Origin: Mycobacterium sp. E1214
GTDB taxonomy: Bacteria; Actinomycetota; Actinomycetes; Mycobacteriales; Mycobacteriaceae
Assembly: GCF_001666755.1 (NCBI RefSeq)
Contig: NZ_LZJC01000093.1
Coordinates: forward strand, 1-64,000
Direction: 5' to 3'
Length of the DNA stretch: 64,000 nt
Shown here: one piece after another, positions 35,322 to 49,470 of the stretch
Layout: the number at the start of each line of letters is the position of its first letter
How positions within the stretch are numbered: position 1 is the first letter of the stretch
Notes under the pieces: model-generated
What the model saw: only the letters and a program-made list of their open reading frames with translations
What the model was told of the DNA's origin: nothing
Databases searched by the model: none
Translations under genes and position numbers: made by a program

Positions 35322-36852
35322 CGGGACCCGCGTCCGGGGCGGTCAGCGTCTCGGCGGCGGCGATCGCGTTGAGCACCGCGCGGGCCTTATTGCTCGCCTC
35401 GGTGTACTCGTAGGGCCCGTTGGAGTCGGCGACCACCCCGCCCCCGGCCTGTACGTAGGCGGTGCCCGCGCGGATCAGCGCGGTGCGGATGGCGATCGCG
35501 AAGTCGGCGTTGCCGGCGAAGTCGAGGTAGCCCACCACCCCGCCGTAGAGGCCGCGGCGCGTCTTCTCGACCTCCTCGATGAGCTCCATGGCCCGCACCT
35601 TCGGCGCGCCGGACAGCGTGCCCGCGGGGAAGCACGCCGTCACCGCGTCCAGGGCGGTGCGGCCCTCGGCAAGCGTTCCGGACACGGTCGACACCAGGTG
35701 CATGACGTGGCTGTAGCGCTCGATGTGGCTGTAGTCCTCGACGTGCACGGTGCCCGGCGCGCAGACCCGGCCCAGGTCGTTGCGGCCGAGGTCGACCAGC
35801 ATCAGGTGCTCGGCGCGCTCCTTCTCGTCGGCCAGCAACTCCTTTTCCAGCAGCTGATCCTCCTCGTCGGTCTCGCCGCGCCACCGGGTACCGGCGATCG
35901 GGTGCGTCGTGGCGGTGCCGTCGGCGACGGTGACCAACGCCTCCGGACTCGAGCCGACGATCGAGAAGTCGGTGCCGCCCCGCGCGTCCGGAACGTGGAA
36001 CAGGTACATGTACGGGCTGGGGTTGGTGACCCGCAGCATCCGGTACACGTCGATCGGGTCGACGTCGGTGTCCATCTCGAAGCGCTGCGACGGCACCACC
36101 TGGAAGGCCTCGCCCGCGGCGATCTGCTCGACGAGGTAGTCGACGATCTTGCCGTACTCCTCGACGCTGCGCTGCGCGCGATACCGCGGCTCGGGCCGGT
36201 CGAACGTCGCGACCGTCGACGACAGCGGCTGGCCCAGCGCCGCGGTCATGACGTCGAGCCGGGCGACCGCGTCGTCGTAGGCCTCGTCGACCCGTTCGTC
36301 GGTGCCGTTCCAGTTCACGGCGTTGGCGATGAGCGTGATGGTGCCCTCGTGGTGGTCCACCGCCGCGAGGTCGGTGGCCAGCACCACCAGCATGTCGGGC
36401 AGCCGCAGGTCGTCGACCGCCAGCTCGGGCAGGCGCTCGAGGCGGCGCACCATGTCGTAGGCGAAGAAGCCGACCATGCCGCCCGACAGCGGCGGCAGCC
36501 CCGGCAACACGGCCGTCGCGAGCAGTTCCAGTGTCGCCCGCAGCGCGTGCAGCGGGTCGCCGCCGGTCGGCGCGTCCTGCGGCACCGCACCCAGCCAGAC
36601 CGCCGCGCCGTCGCGCACCGTCAGCGCCGAGGGCGACCCGGCGCCGATGAACGACCACCGCGACCAGGACCGGCCGTGTTCGGCCGATTCCAGCAGGAAG
36701 GTCCCCGGCCGGTTGGCGGCCAGTTTGCGGTAGGCCGACAACGGCGTCTCGCTGTCCGCGAGCACCTTGCGGGTCACCGGGACCACCCGATGCTCGGCCG
36801 CCAGCTGGCGGAAATCCTCTCGTGAGGTCGTCGCGGCGAGGTGGGCTTGCAC
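35311..36852 (-). CDS. trpE: Anthranilate synthase component I
   Basis: TrpE makes anthranilate from chorismate. It has 513 residues (516 in Mtb) with the chorismate-binding domain at the C-terminal side ([27 protein letters not shown]) and IAGTRWRG. The feedback site LLES occurs in the N-terminal part ([12 protein letters not shown]). The GTG at 36852 gives [14 protein letters not shown], which aligns with Mtb from [14 protein letters not shown] much longer open frame upstream runs antisense to bcp and is rejected. No leader peptide with Trp codons was seen in the 93-base divergent gap. Confidence 0.96.
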   Translation of the reverse strand: MQAHLAATTSREDFRQLAAEHRVVPVTRKVLADSETPLSAYRKLAANRPGTFLLESAEHGRSWSRWSFIGAGSPSALTVRDGAAVWLGAVPQDAPTGGDPLHALRATLELLATAVLPGLPPLSGGMVGFFAYDMVRRLERLPELAVDDLRLPDMLVVLATDLAAVDHHEGTITLIANAVNWNGTDERVDEAYDDAVARLDVMTAALGQPLSSTVATFDRPEPRYRAQRSVEEYGKIVDYLVEQIAAGEAFQVVPSQRFEMDTDVDPIDVYRMLRVTNPSPYMYLFHVPDARGGTDFSIVGSSPEALVTVADGTATTHPIAGTRWRGETDEEDQLLEKELLADEKERAEHLMLVDLGRNDLGRVCAPGTVHVEDYSHIERYSHVMHLVSTVSGTLAEGRTALDAVTACFPAGTLSGAPKVRAMELIEEVEKTRRGLYGGVVGYLDFAGNADFAIAIRTALIRAGTAYVQAGGGVVADSNGPYEYTEASNKARAVLNAIAAAETLTAPDAGPDDC

Positions 36853-36945
36853 CGAACCATCTTCCCAGACGCCGGACCCGGCTTCGCGCGCGTGACGCCG
36901 CCGCGCTGCTCGCCACGGCAATCGCCCCGGGGCTACGCTCACGCC

Positions 36946-37404
36946 ATGAAACCTGGCGACACCGTGGCGGACTTCGAACTGCCCGACCAGACCGGAACCC
37001 CGCGCAAGCTCAGCGACCTGCTGGCGGACGGACCCGTCGTCCTGTTCTTCTACCCGGCGGCGATGACACCGGGGTGCACCAAAGAGGCCTGCCACTTCCG
37101 CGACCTGGCGGCCGAATTCGCCACCGTCGGTGCCAACCGGGTGGGCATCAGCGCCGACCCGGTGCACAAGCAGGCCCAGTTCGCCGACCTGCGCAACTTC
37201 GACTACCCGCTGCTCTCGGATGCCGACGGCACCGTGGCCGCCCAGTTCGGCGTCAAGCGCGGCCTGCTGGGCAAGCTGCTGCCGGTCAAGCGCACGACGT
37301 TCGTCATCGACACCGACCGCACGGTCCTCGACGTGATCTCCAGCGAGTTCAACATGGACAGCCACGCCGACAAGGCGCTGGCCGCGCTGCGCGGCCGCTC
37401 CTAG
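36946..37404 (+). CDS. bcpB: Peroxiredoxin BcpB (thioredoxin-dependent)
   Basis: BcpB reduces peroxides in the cytoplasm. The 152-residue thioredoxin-fold protein has the peroxidatic Cys in [12 protein letters not shown] and a second Cys five residues later, the arrangement of atypical 2-Cys Bcp enzymes. The catalytic Arg is likely in the [12 protein letters not shown] region. The ATG at 36946 follows the family start [15 protein letters not shown]. It is divergent from trpE, as is Rv1608c in Mtb. Confidence 0.94.
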   Translation: MKPGDTVADFELPDQTGTPRKLSDLLADGPVVLFFYPAAMTPGCTKEACHFRDLAAEFATVGANRVGISADPVHKQAQFADLRNFDYPLLSDADGTVAAQFGVKRGLLGKLLPVKRTTFVIDTDRTVLDVISSEFNMDSHADKALAALRGRS

Positions 37405-37417
37405 CGACGCCGACGCG

Positions 37418-38512
37418 TCACGGGCTGATCGCCAGGAAGACGTAGGCGGCCAGCAACACCACGTGCACCTCCCCCTGCAGCCGGGTGGCCCGCCCGGGAA
37501 CGACGGTGAGCATGCTGGTCACGACCGTCAACGCCAGCAGGACCAGCTGCACCGGCCCCAGGCCCAGCAGCAGCGGACCTTTCAGCCACACCGACGCCAG
37601 CGCGATCGTCGGGATCGTCAGCCCGATGCTGGCCAGCGCGGAGCCGTAGGCCAGGTTCAGGCTGATCTGGATGCGGCCCTGCCGCGCGGCGCGCACCGCC
37701 GCCAGGGTCTCGGGCAGCAGCACCAGCGCCGCGATCACCACCCCGACGAACGACTGCGGGAATCCCACGGCCGTCACCGCCCGCTCCAGGGCCGGCGCCT
37801 CCACCTCGGCCAGGCCGACGACCGCCCCCAGCGCCGCGAGCAGCAGGCCGAGGCTGGCCAGCGCCGCCCCCCTGCTCGGCGGGTCGGCGTGGCTCTCGTC
37901 CTCGAAGATCCGCTTCTTCTGCCCCTTCTGGGCGACGGGCAGGAAGAAGTCGCGGTGCCGCACCGTCTGCGTGAACACGAACAGCAGATACAGCAGCAAC
38001 GACGCGACCGCGGCGAACGCCAGTTGCCCGGGCGAGAACTCCCGGCCCGGCTCGCTCGTGGTGAACGACGGCAGCACCAGGCTCAACGTCGCCAGCGTGG
38101 TGAGCGTGGCCAGCGCGGCGCCGCTGCCCTCGGCGTTGAACAGGGTGACGCCGTAGCGCCGGGAGCCGAGCAGCAACGACAGCCCGGCGATCCCGTTGGT
38201 GGTGATCATCAGCGCGGCGAACGCGGTGTCGCGGGCCAATGTCGCGGCCTCGTTGCCGCCGGAGGCCATCAGCTCGACGATGAGGGCCACCTCGATGATC
38301 GTCACCGCTGCCGCCAGCACCAACGACCCGAACGGCTCCCCGATCCGGTGGGCGACCACCTCCGCGTGCTGGACCGCGGCCAGCACGGCACCGATGAGAA
38401 ACACCGCGGCCACCGCGACCAAAACGGGCCCCAGGTCGCGGCCCCAGATCGACGCCAACACGATCACGGCCAGTACGGGCACGACGACGGTCCAGGACAC
38501 CCATTTCGACAT
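37418..38512 (-). CDS. chaA: Calcium/proton antiporter ChaA
   Basis: A 364-residue cation/H+ antiporter of the CaCA superfamily with about eleven helices. The two alpha repeats carry acidic residues: [16 protein letters not shown] and [20 protein letters not shown]. The middle loop holds a polar and charged stretch ([19 protein letters not shown]). It exports Ca2+, Na+ or K+ in exchange for protons; the exact ion is not readable. It matches Rv1607 and is convergent with bcpB, with a 13-nt gap. Confidence 0.93.
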   Translation of the reverse strand: MSKWVSWTVVVPVLAVIVLASIWGRDLGPVLVAVAAVFLIGAVLAAVQHAEVVAHRIGEPFGSLVLAAAVTIIEVALIVELMASGGNEAATLARDTAFAALMITTNGIAGLSLLLGSRRYGVTLFNAEGSGAALATLTTLATLSLVLPSFTTSEPGREFSPGQLAFAAVASLLLYLLFVFTQTVRHRDFFLPVAQKGQKKRIFEDESHADPPSRGAALASLGLLLAALGAVVGLAEVEAPALERAVTAVGFPQSFVGVVIAALVLLPETLAAVRAARQGRIQISLNLAYGSALASIGLTIPTIALASVWLKGPLLLGLGPVQLVLLALTVVTSMLTVVPGRATRLQGEVHVVLLAAYVFLAISP

Positions 38513-38589
38513 CGCCCGCCATTCTCTTCGATGTGGTGGAGGCGCGCCTCTTCGGCGCCGCGTGGCGAACGCCTCAGTAGCATGCTCAC

Positions 38590-40083
38590 ATGCCCACGAG
38601 CGAAGGCCTGACGGCGGGACAGGTGTTTGCTGGTTACACGATCGTGCGGCATTTGGGGGCCGGCGGCATGGGCCAGGTGTATCTGGCGCAGCACCCGCGG
38701 CTGCCCCGCCGCGACGCCCTGAAGGTGCTGCCCGGCGACCTCACCGGCAACGACGAGTTCCGGCAGCGGTTCAACCGGGAGGCCGACCTGGCCGCCGGCC
38801 TGTACCACGAGCACATCGTCGGCATTCACGACCGGGGCGAATACGACGGGCAGCTGTGGCTGTCGATGGACTACGTGGAGGGCATCGGCGCGGCCGAGCT
38901 GCTGCGGACCCGTTATCCGTCCGGCATGCCGAAAGCCGATGTCCTGCAGATCATTGCCGCGGTCGCCGACGCGCTCGACTACGCCCACGCCCGGGGGCTG
39001 CTGCACCGCGACGTCAAACCCGCCAACATCTTGCTGGGCGACGGCACCCCGCACCGGCGGATCCTGCTGGCCGACTTCGGCATCGCGCGCGAGCTCGGCG
39101 AGATCAGCGGACTGACCGCCACCAACATGCTGGTGGGCACCACCGCCTACTGCGCGCCCGAGCAGCTGCGCGGCGCCGATCTGGATGCCCGCGCCGACCA
39201 GTACGCGCTGGGCTGCACCGCGTACCAACTGTTGACCGGCGCCGCACCGTTTCAGAACTCGAACCCCGCGGTCGTCATCGGCCAGCACCTGTCCGCGCCG
39301 CCGCCGCGGCTCAGCGAGCGCCGACCCGACCTGGCGGACTGCGATCCCGCGATCGCCCGGGCCCTCGCCAAGGACCCGCAGGAGCGCTACGCCTCGTGCG
39401 CGGACTTCGCGACCGCGCTGGCCGGCCGCCCGGGCGCCACGGACGTTGCCGCGGGGCCGACGGAAGTGATTGCCGCACAACACGATTCGCCGACCGCGAC
39501 GGGGGCGCCGGCCGGCCGCGGGAATCGGCGCGGCGTCGCGACCGTGATGGCGGCGCTGGTCGCCGTGGCGCTGGTGGGACTCGGCGCGGTCGTGGGCGTG
39601 CGCCTGCTCTCCCATGCCGGCGGGTCACCGGCCGGCGGTGCGCAGTCGGCGGCGCCGCGGCCCAGCGGGGCCACCGCCGCGCCGCCCGCGGGCGCCGCCA
39701 GGCTCGCCGGGCAGCTCACCGACCGGTCCGCGGTGTTGAGTCCCGACGAGCGTCGCGAGGTCGAGCGGGCGCTGGGCGCCCTGCGCGACGGGCGTGGCAT
39801 CCGGCTGTGGGTGGTCTACGTCAAAGACTTCGGCGGCCTCAAGCCGTTCCGCTGGGCCGAAGACACCATGCGCGCCAACGGTTTCGGTGAGACCGACGCC
39901 ATCCTGGCCGTCGCCACCGAGGACCGGACGTTCTCGTTTCGGGTGCCCGGCGCGGCGATCAACGGCACCGGTATCGACGTGGAGACCATTCGCCGCGACC
40001 GGATCGGCCCCGCCGTCGCCCGGCGGGAATGGCCCCGGGCGGCGATCGCCGCCGCGCGGGGCCTCAACATGACGCCGGGCTAG
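38590..40083 (+). CDS. Membrane Ser/Thr kinase with extracytoplasmic TPM domain
   Basis: A 497-residue receptor-like kinase. The kinase domain (about 14-280) has GAGGMGQVY, the invariant K45, HRDVKPANI with D141 and N146, DFG at 162-164 and the activation loop [19 protein letters not shown]. After a polar juxtamembrane stretch, one helix lies at 315-340. The exported part holds a Ala/Pro linker and a TPM domain at about 375-495 ([48 protein letters not shown]). TPM domains include acid-phosphatase-like and photosystem-repair proteins. I know no Mtb kinase of this make-up, and in Mtb chaA and hisI are adjacent, so this gene is inserted. It converges on hisI with a 4-nt overlap. Confidence 0.88.
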   Translation: MPTSEGLTAGQVFAGYTIVRHLGAGGMGQVYLAQHPRLPRRDALKVLPGDLTGNDEFRQRFNREADLAAGLYHEHIVGIHDRGEYDGQLWLSMDYVEGIGAAELLRTRYPSGMPKADVLQIIAAVADALDYAHARGLLHRDVKPANILLGDGTPHRRILLADFGIARELGEISGLTATNMLVGTTAYCAPEQLRGADLDARADQYALGCTAYQLLTGAAPFQNSNPAVVIGQHLSAPPPRLSERRPDLADCDPAIARALAKDPQERYASCADFATALAGRPGATDVAAGPTEVIAAQHDSPTATGAPAGRGNRRGVATVMAALVAVALVGLGAVVGVRLLSHAGGSPAGGAQSAAPRPSGATAAPPAGAARLAGQLTDRSAVLSPDERREVERALGALRDGRGIRLWVVYVKDFGGLKPFRWAEDTMRANGFGETDAILAVATEDRTFSFRVPGAAINGTGIDVETIRRDRIGPAVARREWPRAAIAAARGLNMTPG

Positions 40084-40427
40084 CCCTCGGGCGCCAACAA
40101 CACGTCGGCGTCGAAGCAGCTGTGATCCCCGGTGTGGCAGGCGCCGCCCACCTGGTCCACGGTCAGCAGCACCGCGTCGCCGTCGCAGTCCAGCCGCACC
40201 GAGTGCACGTGCTGGGTGTGCCCCGACGTCTGCCCCTTGATCCATTGCCGGGCGCGCGAGCGTGAGTAATAGGTCGCCTCACGGGTTTCCAGGGTGCGGG
40301 CCAGGGCGTCGTCGTCCATCCACGCCACCATCAGCACGTCACCGCTGCCGCGCTCCTGCACGATCGCGGTGAACAGGCCGTCGGCGTTGCGTTTCAGGCG
40401 TGCCGCGATCGACGGGTCGAGCGTCAT
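40080..40427 (-). CDS. hisI: Phosphoribosyl-AMP cyclohydrolase
   Basis: HisI opens the ring of PR-AMP in histidine synthesis. The 115-residue zinc and magnesium enzyme shows [28 protein letters not shown], the metal motif DCDGD and the zinc Cys in [12 protein letters not shown]. It is the last gene of the his operon, and its ATG overlaps the hisF stop by 4 nt. The hisE (cyclase partner) function is encoded elsewhere in mycobacteria. Confidence 0.96.
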   Translation of the reverse strand: MTLDPSIAARLKRNADGLFTAIVQERGSGDVLMVAWMDDDALARTLETREATYYSRSRARQWIKGQTSGHTQHVHSVRLDCDGDAVLLTVDQVGGACHTGDHSCFDADVLLAPEG

Positions 40428-41209
40428 CGGACGGTGATCCCCTTCTCGGCCATCGCTGTCTTGACCTGGCCGATGGTGAGCTCGCGGAAGTGGAAGACGC
40501 TGGCCGCCAACACCGCGTCGGCGCCCGCGGCGACCGCGGGTGCGAAGTGTTCGGCAGCCCCCGCGCCGCCGCTGGCGATCACCGGCACGGTCACCGCCGA
40601 CCGCACCGCCTGCAGCATCGACAGGTCGAAACCGGCTTTGGTGCCGTCGGCGTCCATCGAGTTCAGCAAGATCTCACCGACGCCCAAATCAGCTCCGCGC
40701 GAAGCCCATTCGACGGCGTCGATGCCGGTGCCGCGCCGCCCGCCGTGGGTGGTGACCTCCCACCCCGACGGTGTCGGCACCGAATCCGGCGGCACCGTTC
40801 GGGCGTCGACGGACAGCACGATGCATTGGGAGCCGAACTGGCGGGCCATCTCGGCCAGCAGCTCGGGCCGGGCGATCGCGGCGGTGTTGATCGACACCTT
40901 GTCGGCGCCCGCGCGCAACAACACGTCGACGTCGGCCACGGTGCGCACACCGCCGCCGACCGTGAGCGGGATGAAGACCTGTTCGGCGGTGCGGCGCACC
41001 ACGTCGAGCATGGTGGACCGCCCCGAGGACGAGGCGGTGACGTCGAGGAAGGTGAGCTCGTCGGCGCCCTCGGCGTCGTAGGCGGCGGCCAGCTCCACGG
41101 GATCGCCGGCGTCACGCAGGTTTTCGAAGTTGACGCCCTTGACCACCCGGCCGCCGTCGACGTCAAGGCAGGGAATCACCCGCACGGCCAGCCCGTCACC
41201 CGCGGACAT
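40424..41209 (-). CDS. hisF: Imidazole glycerol phosphate synthase, cyclase subunit
   Basis: HisF, with HisH, makes imidazole glycerol phosphate and AICAR. The 261-residue TIM barrel has the catalytic Asp in [17 protein letters not shown] and the second Asp in [15 protein letters not shown]. The ATG at 41209 gives [14 protein letters not shown]; the frame continues upstream through impA on the same strand and is rejected. The impA stop is one base upstream, so they are coupled. Confidence 0.96.
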   Translation of the reverse strand: MSAGDGLAVRVIPCLDVDGGRVVKGVNFENLRDAGDPVELAAAYDAEGADELTFLDVTASSSGRSTMLDVVRRTAEQVFIPLTVGGGVRTVADVDVLLRAGADKVSINTAAIARPELLAEMARQFGSQCIVLSVDARTVPPDSVPTPSGWEVTTHGGRRGTGIDAVEWASRGADLGVGEILLNSMDADGTKAGFDLSMLQAVRSAVTVPVIASGGAGAAEHFAPAVAAGADAVLAASVFHFRELTIGQVKTAMAEKGITVR

Positions 41210-41210
41210 C

Positions 41211-42011
41211 TCAGTAGTCCTCCGGGCGGCCGATGCCGCGCAGGATCTCCAGGATCCGGGCGTGGGCGTCCGGGCCCGCGGCCAGCGTGGACTGCGATCC
41301 CGGGGTCCACTGCTCACCCGCCAGGGTGGTGACGACGCCGCCCGCCGCGCGCACGAGCGCCACGCCGGCGGCGTGGTCCCACACGTGCCCGCCGAAACTG
41401 ACGGCCGCCCCGAGGATGCCGTCGGCGACGAACGCGAGGTCGATGCCGGTCGAGCCGTGCATGCGCAGCCGCGACGACACTCGGCTCAGCTCCTCCAGGA
41501 CCGCGATGCGGTAGCGCCCCGGGAACCGGCCGCGCGCGTCCGCGCTGAACGACCCCGCGCCGACCAGGGCGTCGCCCAGGTCGATCGGGGCCAGCGCGGG
41601 TTGCGGCACACCGTTTTTGACTAAGGGTCCGCCCGCCACGGCGGTGTACCGCTGACCGGTGAACGGCAGCCAGGTCAGCCCGGCCACCGGCTCGCCGTCA
41701 TGCAGCAGGCCCAACAGGATGCCGGCCATCGGGGACCCGGCCGCGTAGTTGAAGGTGCCGTCGACCGGGTCGAGCACCCACACCCACTCCGAGTCGACGT
41801 CGGAGCCGCCGAATTCCTCGCCGTGCACGCCGATTCCGGTGGACTCGCCGAGCGCGTCGACCACCTGCCGCTCGATGGCCAGGTCGACGTCCGTGGCGAA
41901 GTCGTTGCCCTTCTTGCGGACCGCGGAATCGGCGCGGTGCCCGGCGACGAACGGCTCCACCGCGTCGTCGAGGATCGCCGACGCCGTCTTGACCAACGCG
42001 TCCAGGTCCAT
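41211..42011 (-). CDS. impA: Inositol-monophosphatase-family phosphatase ImpA
   Basis: A 266-residue metal-dependent phosphatase. Metal-binding motifs are [23 protein letters not shown] and [16 protein letters not shown]. In mycobacteria ImpA belongs to the inositol phosphatase set, but its placement inside the his operon also suggests a histidinol-phosphatase-like or other phosphate-ester activity. In Mtb the histidinol phosphatase is ascribed to another gene. It lies 4 nt after hisA and one base before hisF. Confidence 0.92.
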   Translation of the reverse strand: MDLDALVKTASAILDDAVEPFVAGHRADSAVRKKGNDFATDVDLAIERQVVDALGESTGIGVHGEEFGGSDVDSEWVWVLDPVDGTFNYAAGSPMAGILLGLLHDGEPVAGLTWLPFTGQRYTAVAGGPLVKNGVPQPALAPIDLGDALVGAGSFSADARGRFPGRYRIAVLEELSRVSSRLRMHGSTGIDLAFVADGILGAAVSFGGHVWDHAAGVALVRAAGGVVTTLAGEQWTPGSQSTLAAGPDAHARILEILRGIGRPEDY

Positions 42012-42015
42012 GCGG

Positions 42016-42762
42016 CTACTCCCCGACCGCGGCCAGCGCCTGCGGCAGCGTGAACCGTCCGGCGTAGAGGGCCTTGCCCACGATGGCGCCCTCGACCCCG
42101 CTGCCGGTCAGGGTGGCGATGGCGCGCAAGTCGTCCAGGCTGGACACCCCGCCGGAGGCGATCACCGGCGCGCCGGTGCGCCGCGTGACCGCGGCGAGCA
42201 ACTCCAAGTTGGGGCCGCCCAGTGTGCCGTCCTTGGTGACGTCGGTGACCACGTAGCGCGAACATCCTTCGCCGTCAAGGCGTTCCAGCACCTCCCAGAG
42301 GTCGCCGCCGTCGGTCTCCCAACCGCGCCCGCGCAGCCGATGGGTGCCGGCGGGGTGGTCCTTGTCGATCTGCACGTCCAGGCCGACGGCCACCTTGTCG
42401 CCGTGCTCGCTGATCGCGCGGGCGCACCATTGCGGGTTCTCCAGCGCGGCCGTGCCCAGGTTCACCCGCGCGCAGCCCGTGGCCAACGCCGCGGCCAGGG
42501 AGTCGTCGTCGCGGATGCCGCCGGACAGCTCCACCTGCACGTCGAGCTTCCCGACGACCTCGGCGAGCAGTTCGCGGTTGGAGCCGCGGCCGAACGCGGC
42601 GTCCAGGTCGACCAGGTGAATCCACTCCGCCCCGTCGCGCTGCCACGTCAGGGCGGCGTCCAGCGCCGAGCCGTACTCGGTCTCGCTGCCCGCCTTGCCT
42701 TGCACCAGGCGCACGGCGCGCCCGTCGACGACGTCGACCGCCGGTAACAGAATCAGTGCCAT
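42016..42762 (-). CDS. priA: Phosphoribosyl isomerase A (bifunctional HisA/TrpF)
   Basis: In actinobacteria PriA isomerises both ProFAR for histidine and PRA for tryptophan, and no trpF is seen in the trp operon here, which agrees. The 248-residue TIM barrel has catalytic Asp in [15 protein letters not shown] and in [14 protein letters not shown]. The phosphate loops are [13 protein letters not shown] and [14 protein letters not shown]. It overlaps the hisH stop by one base. Confidence 0.96.
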   Translation of the reverse strand: MALILLPAVDVVDGRAVRLVQGKAGSETEYGSALDAALTWQRDGAEWIHLVDLDAAFGRGSNRELLAEVVGKLDVQVELSGGIRDDDSLAAALATGCARVNLGTAALENPQWCARAISEHGDKVAVGLDVQIDKDHPAGTHRLRGRGWETDGGDLWEVLERLDGEGCSRYVVTDVTKDGTLGGPNLELLAAVTRRTGAPVIASGGVSSLDDLRAIATLTGSGVEGAIVGKALYAGRFTLPQALAAVGE

Positions 42763-43378
42763 TACAGTCCCTCAACCCAATTGCTCAACACGGCCGCTCC
42801 GGCGTCCCCGCTCTTCTCCGGGTGGAACTGGGTGGCCGACAGCGGGCCGTCCTCGACGGCGGCCAGAAAACGCGCCTGATGGGTCGCCCACGTCAGCACC
42901 GCGTCGGGCGACCCCTCCCAGCGCTGCGCGGCGTAGGAGTGCACGAAATAAAACCGGGTGTCCGCGTCCAGGCCCTTGAAAAGGGTTGTGCCGGGCCCAG
43001 ATTCGACGACGTTCCAGCCCATGTGCGGGATCACCGGGGCGTCGAGCCGCGTGACGGCGCCCGGCCACTGGCCACACCCCGTGCTCTCCACGCTGAACTC
43101 CACGCCGCGGGCGAACAGGATCTGCATCCCGACGCAGACGCCCAGCACCGGGCGCCCCGCGGCGACCCGTTCGGCGATGATGCGCTCGCCGCCGATCTTG
43201 CGCAGGCCCGTCATGCACGCCTCGAAGGCGCCGACGCCGGGCACCACCAGCCCGTCGGCGGCCGCCGCGGCACCGGCGTCGGCGGTCACCTCGACGGCCG
43301 CGCCGGTGCGTTCCAGGGCGCGCTGCGCCGACCGCAGGTTGCCCGAGCCGTAATCCAGGACGACAACCGATTTCGCCG

Positions 43379-43382
<4 letters not shown>
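42762..43382 (-). CDS. hisH: Imidazole glycerol phosphate synthase, glutaminase subunit
   Basis: HisH supplies ammonia to HisF from glutamine. It is a 206-residue class I amidotransferase. The catalytic Cys is in [13 protein letters not shown], and the His and Glu are in [11 protein letters not shown]. The oxyanion loop is in LVVPGVGAF. It begins with GTG at 43382, overlapping the hisB stop by 4 nt. Confidence 0.96.
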
Positions 43383-46569
<3,187 letters not shown>

Positions 46570-46589
46570 TTACCCCCTCGGGAGCCGCC

Positions 46590-47003
46590 ATGTCCGCCAA
46601 GGATCACCCCAACCACGCCCCCGGGACCCCGATGGTGTTCCCGCTGTGGTTCGAGCGTTTCCAGATCAAGTACTTCAACCCCGCGGTGAAGCCGCTCGTG
46701 CGGTTTCTGCCCCGCACCGCGACCATCAAGCACCGCGGCCGCACGTCCGGCAAGCCCTACGAGACCATCGTCACGCCGTACCGCAAGGGCAACGTGCTGG
46801 CCATCGCCCTGGGCCATGGCAAGACCAATTGGGTCAAGAACGTGCTGGCCGCCGGGGAGGCGGATCTGCAGCTCGGCCGCGACCGCGTGGTGCACCTCAC
46901 CAACCCGCGAATCCTGCCGGCCGGCTCCGACGGTACGGGCCTGCCGCGGCTCGCGCGGCTGCAGCTGCGCCGCATCGGCATCTTCGTCGCCGACATCGCC
47001 TGA
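46590..47003 (+). CDS. Deazaflavin (F420)-dependent nitroreductase-family protein (Rv1598c type)
   Basis: A 137-residue split-barrel protein of the FDOR-B/DDN type, which uses reduced F420 to reduce quinones, nitro compounds or similar hydrophobic substrates. Seen: TIKHRGRTSGKPYETIVTPY, ALGHGKTNWVKNVLAAGE. The Tyr/Ser set that makes Ddn active on pretomanid cannot be judged here. The ATG at 46590 has GGAG at 46581-46584. It is divergent from hisD and convergent with nadC. Confidence 0.86.
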   Translation: MSAKDHPNHAPGTPMVFPLWFERFQIKYFNPAVKPLVRFLPRTATIKHRGRTSGKPYETIVTPYRKGNVLAIALGHGKTNWVKNVLAAGEADLQLGRDRVVHLTNPRILPAGSDGTGLPRLARLQLRRIGIFVADIA

Positions 47004-47026
47004 CGGCGGACCCAGCCGCCGCGGCC

Positions 47027-47878
47027 TTACATGTCCAGGCCGACGTCGAGCACCCGCACCGAGTGCGTCAGCGCCCCGACGGCCAGAAAATCCACCCCGG
47101 TGCCGGCGTAGGCGGCCGCGTTCTCCAGGCTCAGCCCGCCCGACGATTCGAGCAGCACGCCGGGCGCGCGGGCGTCGCGCCGTTGCACGGCCATCTGCGT
47201 CTGCCACACCGGGAAGTTGTCCAGCAGCACCAGCTCCGGCTTCTCGGGCAACACCTCGTCCAGCTGCTCGAGTGAGTCGACCTCCACCTCGCACGGCAGG
47301 CTGGGCGCGGCGTCGCGCACGGCGCGCAGCGCGCCGACCACCGAGCCCGCGGCCACCACGTGGTTGTCCTTGATCAGCGCCGCGTCGCCCAACCCCATCC
47401 GGTGGTTGACGCCGCCGCCCACCCGAACGGCGTACTTCTGCAGTACCCGCAGGCCGGGCAGCGTCTTGCGGGTGTCGCGCACCTTGGCCTTGGTGCCGTC
47501 CACGGCCGCGACCCAGTCCGCGGTCGCCGTGGCAATCCCGGACAGGTGGCAGACCAGGTTCAGCATGGTCCGCTCGGCCGTCAACAGACCGCGCGTCTCG
47601 GCCCGCACGGTCAGCGCCGGCTCGCCGGGCTGCAACCGGGCGCCGTCCTCGGCGCGGTGCTGCACCTCGTAGCCGCCGGCCAGGACGGCGTCGAGCACCA
47701 GCAGGGCCACGTCGATCCCGGCGATGACGCCCGCCTCCCGCGGCACCATCGACGCGGTCGCGACGGTGCCCGGGGGCACCGTCGCCGACGTGGTGATGTC
47801 GGGGCCGTAACAGAGGTCCTCGTCGAGCGCGCGCCGGATCGCGTCCCGGGCGGCGTTGCGTTCCGCCTCGGTCAGCAT
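47027..47878 (-). CDS. nadC: Quinolinate phosphoribosyltransferase
   Basis: NadC turns quinolinate and PRPP into nicotinate mononucleotide. The 283-residue type II PRTase has the active-site residues in TRKTLPGLRVLQKYAVRVGG and the Asp/Glu motif EVEVDSLEQL. Its ATG at 47878 lies 7 nt inside the end of nadB, so nadABC is one operon. The last residues VRVLDVGLDM are typical. Confidence 0.96.
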   Translation of the reverse strand: MLTEAERNAARDAIRRALDEDLCYGPDITTSATVPPGTVATASMVPREAGVIAGIDVALLVLDAVLAGGYEVQHRAEDGARLQPGEPALTVRAETRGLLTAERTMLNLVCHLSGIATATADWVAAVDGTKAKVRDTRKTLPGLRVLQKYAVRVGGGVNHRMGLGDAALIKDNHVVAAGSVVGALRAVRDAAPSLPCEVEVDSLEQLDEVLPEKPELVLLDNFPVWQTQMAVQRRDARAPGVLLESSGGLSLENAAAYAGTGVDFLAVGALTHSVRVLDVGLDM

Positions 47879-49470
47879 GGGGAGCCGACCGCCGCGAGCG
47901 CCTCGACCAGCACGGTGTGCTGGTCTTCGGCGAGCCGCAGCACGGTGCTGCGCGCGTGTTCGGGCGCGGCGTCGGGGTAGTCGGCGCGGTGGTGGCAGCC
48001 CCGGCTCTCGGTGCGGGCCAGGGCGGCGGCCGTGACCGCGCGCGCGGCCACCGCCAGGGCGACGTCTTCGAAGTCGCGGCGGCCCGCGACGGCGCGCGCC
48101 GGGGCGTCGGCCAGCGTGCCGGCCAGCCGGCACAGCCCGGTGGCCTCGCGCACCACCGAGGCGTCGCGGCTCATCGCCCGCTGAAGCTCGCCGCGCTCCG
48201 GGGCGGTGTGCACGAGCGGCTCCGGCGGCACCGCCCGGCGGCCGCCCGCCACCGCGGCGTGCTCGGCCGCGGCGGTGCCGGCGCGCCCGCCCACCACCAG
48301 CCCCTCGAGCAGGCTGTTGGAGGCCAACCGGTTGGCCCCGTGCAGGCCGGTGCGGGCCACCTCCCCGGCCGCGTAGAGGCCGGGCAGCTCGGTGCGGCCG
48401 TGCACGTCGGTGACGACGCCGCCGCAGCTGTAGTGCGCGCCCGGCACCACGGGAATGGGCTGCCGGGTCGGGTCGATGCCCGCCGCCCGGCACGCGGTGG
48501 TGACGGTCGGGAACCGGGCGGCCAAGCCGGTGATGTGCCGCGCATCGAGGAACACGCACGGGTCGCCGGTCGCCCTCAGGCGCGCGTCGATGGCCGCCGC
48601 GACGACGTCGCGCGGCGCCAGGTCGCCCATCGGGTGCACGCCGGCCGTGACCGAATGGCCCTGACGGTCCAGCAGCACGGCGCCCTCGCCGCGGAGGGCC
48701 TCGGTCACCAGCGGACGCCGGCCACCGGCGGCGTCGGGGGTGAACAGCATGGTCGGGTGGAACTGGATGAACTCCAGGTCGCTGACCGCAACCCCGGCCC
48801 ACAGCGCCAGCGCGATGCCGTCGCCCGTGGAGCCCTCGGGGTTGGTGGTCGCGCCATAGAGATGTCCGAGGCCGCCGGAGGCCAGGATCACCGACGGCGC
48901 GCTGACGATCCCGTAGCCGTCCCGGTTACGCACCAGGACGCCGGTGACCGCCGCACCGTCGTGCAGGACCCGCAGCGCCACGTGGCCGATGCGGATGTCC
49001 AGCGCGCGGGCGGCGTGGTCGAGCGCGCGCTGGACCTCGGCGCCGGTGGCGTCACCGCCGGCGTGCACGATGCGCCGCCGCGAGTGGCCGCCCTCGCGGG
49101 TCAGCGCCCAGCGGCCGGGCGCGGATTCGTCGAAACGGGCCCCGCCACCGACCAATTCGGCCACCGCGCGGTGGCCGTCGGCGACGATCGAGCACACGGC
49201 TTCCGGGTCGCACAACCCGGCGCCGGCCACCACGGTGTCCGCGGCGTGGGCCTCGATGGAGTCGTCGTTTTCCGGGTTGTCGGGCAGCACCACCGCGATG
49301 CCGCCCTGCGCGTAGTGGGTCGCGGTCGCGCCGTACGGCTGGTCGGCCTTGCTGAGCACGACGACGCTGCGCCCGGCGCGGTGCGCCGCCAGCGCGGCGG
49401 CCAGGCCCGCGACGCCGGTGCCGATCACCACGACGTCGGCGACGTCAGTCCACGCGGGACGCGTGATCAT
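47872..49470 (-). CDS. nadB: L-aspartate oxidase
   Basis: NadB oxidises aspartate to iminoaspartate with FAD, feeding NadA. The 532-residue flavoprotein has the dinucleotide-binding [30 protein letters not shown] and [12 protein letters not shown] motifs typical of the succinate-dehydrogenase fold. The ATG at 49470 overlaps the nadA stop by 4 nt. The C-terminal helical region ([16 protein letters not shown]) carries the usual flavoprotein RG/HYRxDYP-type motif. Confidence 0.96.
   Translation of the reverse strand: MITRPAWTDVADVVVIGTGVAGLAAALAAHRAGRSVVVLSKADQPYGATATHYAQGGIAVVLPDNPENDDSIEAHAADTVVAGAGLCDPEAVCSIVADGHRAVAELVGGGARFDESAPGRWALTREGGHSRRRIVHAGGDATGAEVQRALDHAARALDIRIGHVALRVLHDGAAVTGVLVRNRDGYGIVSAPSVILASGGLGHLYGATTNPEGSTGDGIALALWAGVAVSDLEFIQFHPTMLFTPDAAGGRRPLVTEALRGEGAVLLDRQGHSVTAGVHPMGDLAPRDVVAAAIDARLRATGDPCVFLDARHITGLAARFPTVTTACRAAGIDPTRQPIPVVPGAHYSCGGVVTDVHGRTELPGLYAAGEVARTGLHGANRLASNSLLEGLVVGGRAGTAAAEHAAVAGGRRAVPPEPLVHTAPERGELQRAMSRDASVVREATGLCRLAGTLADAPARAVAGRRDFEDVALAVAARAVTAAALARTESRGCHHRADYPDAAPEHARSTVLRLAEDQHTVLVEALAAVGSPC

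Noticed and set aside
36853..37365. N-terminal extension of trpE
   Set aside because: The extra residues are antisense to bcpB, and the GTG at 36852 restores the known TrpE length.
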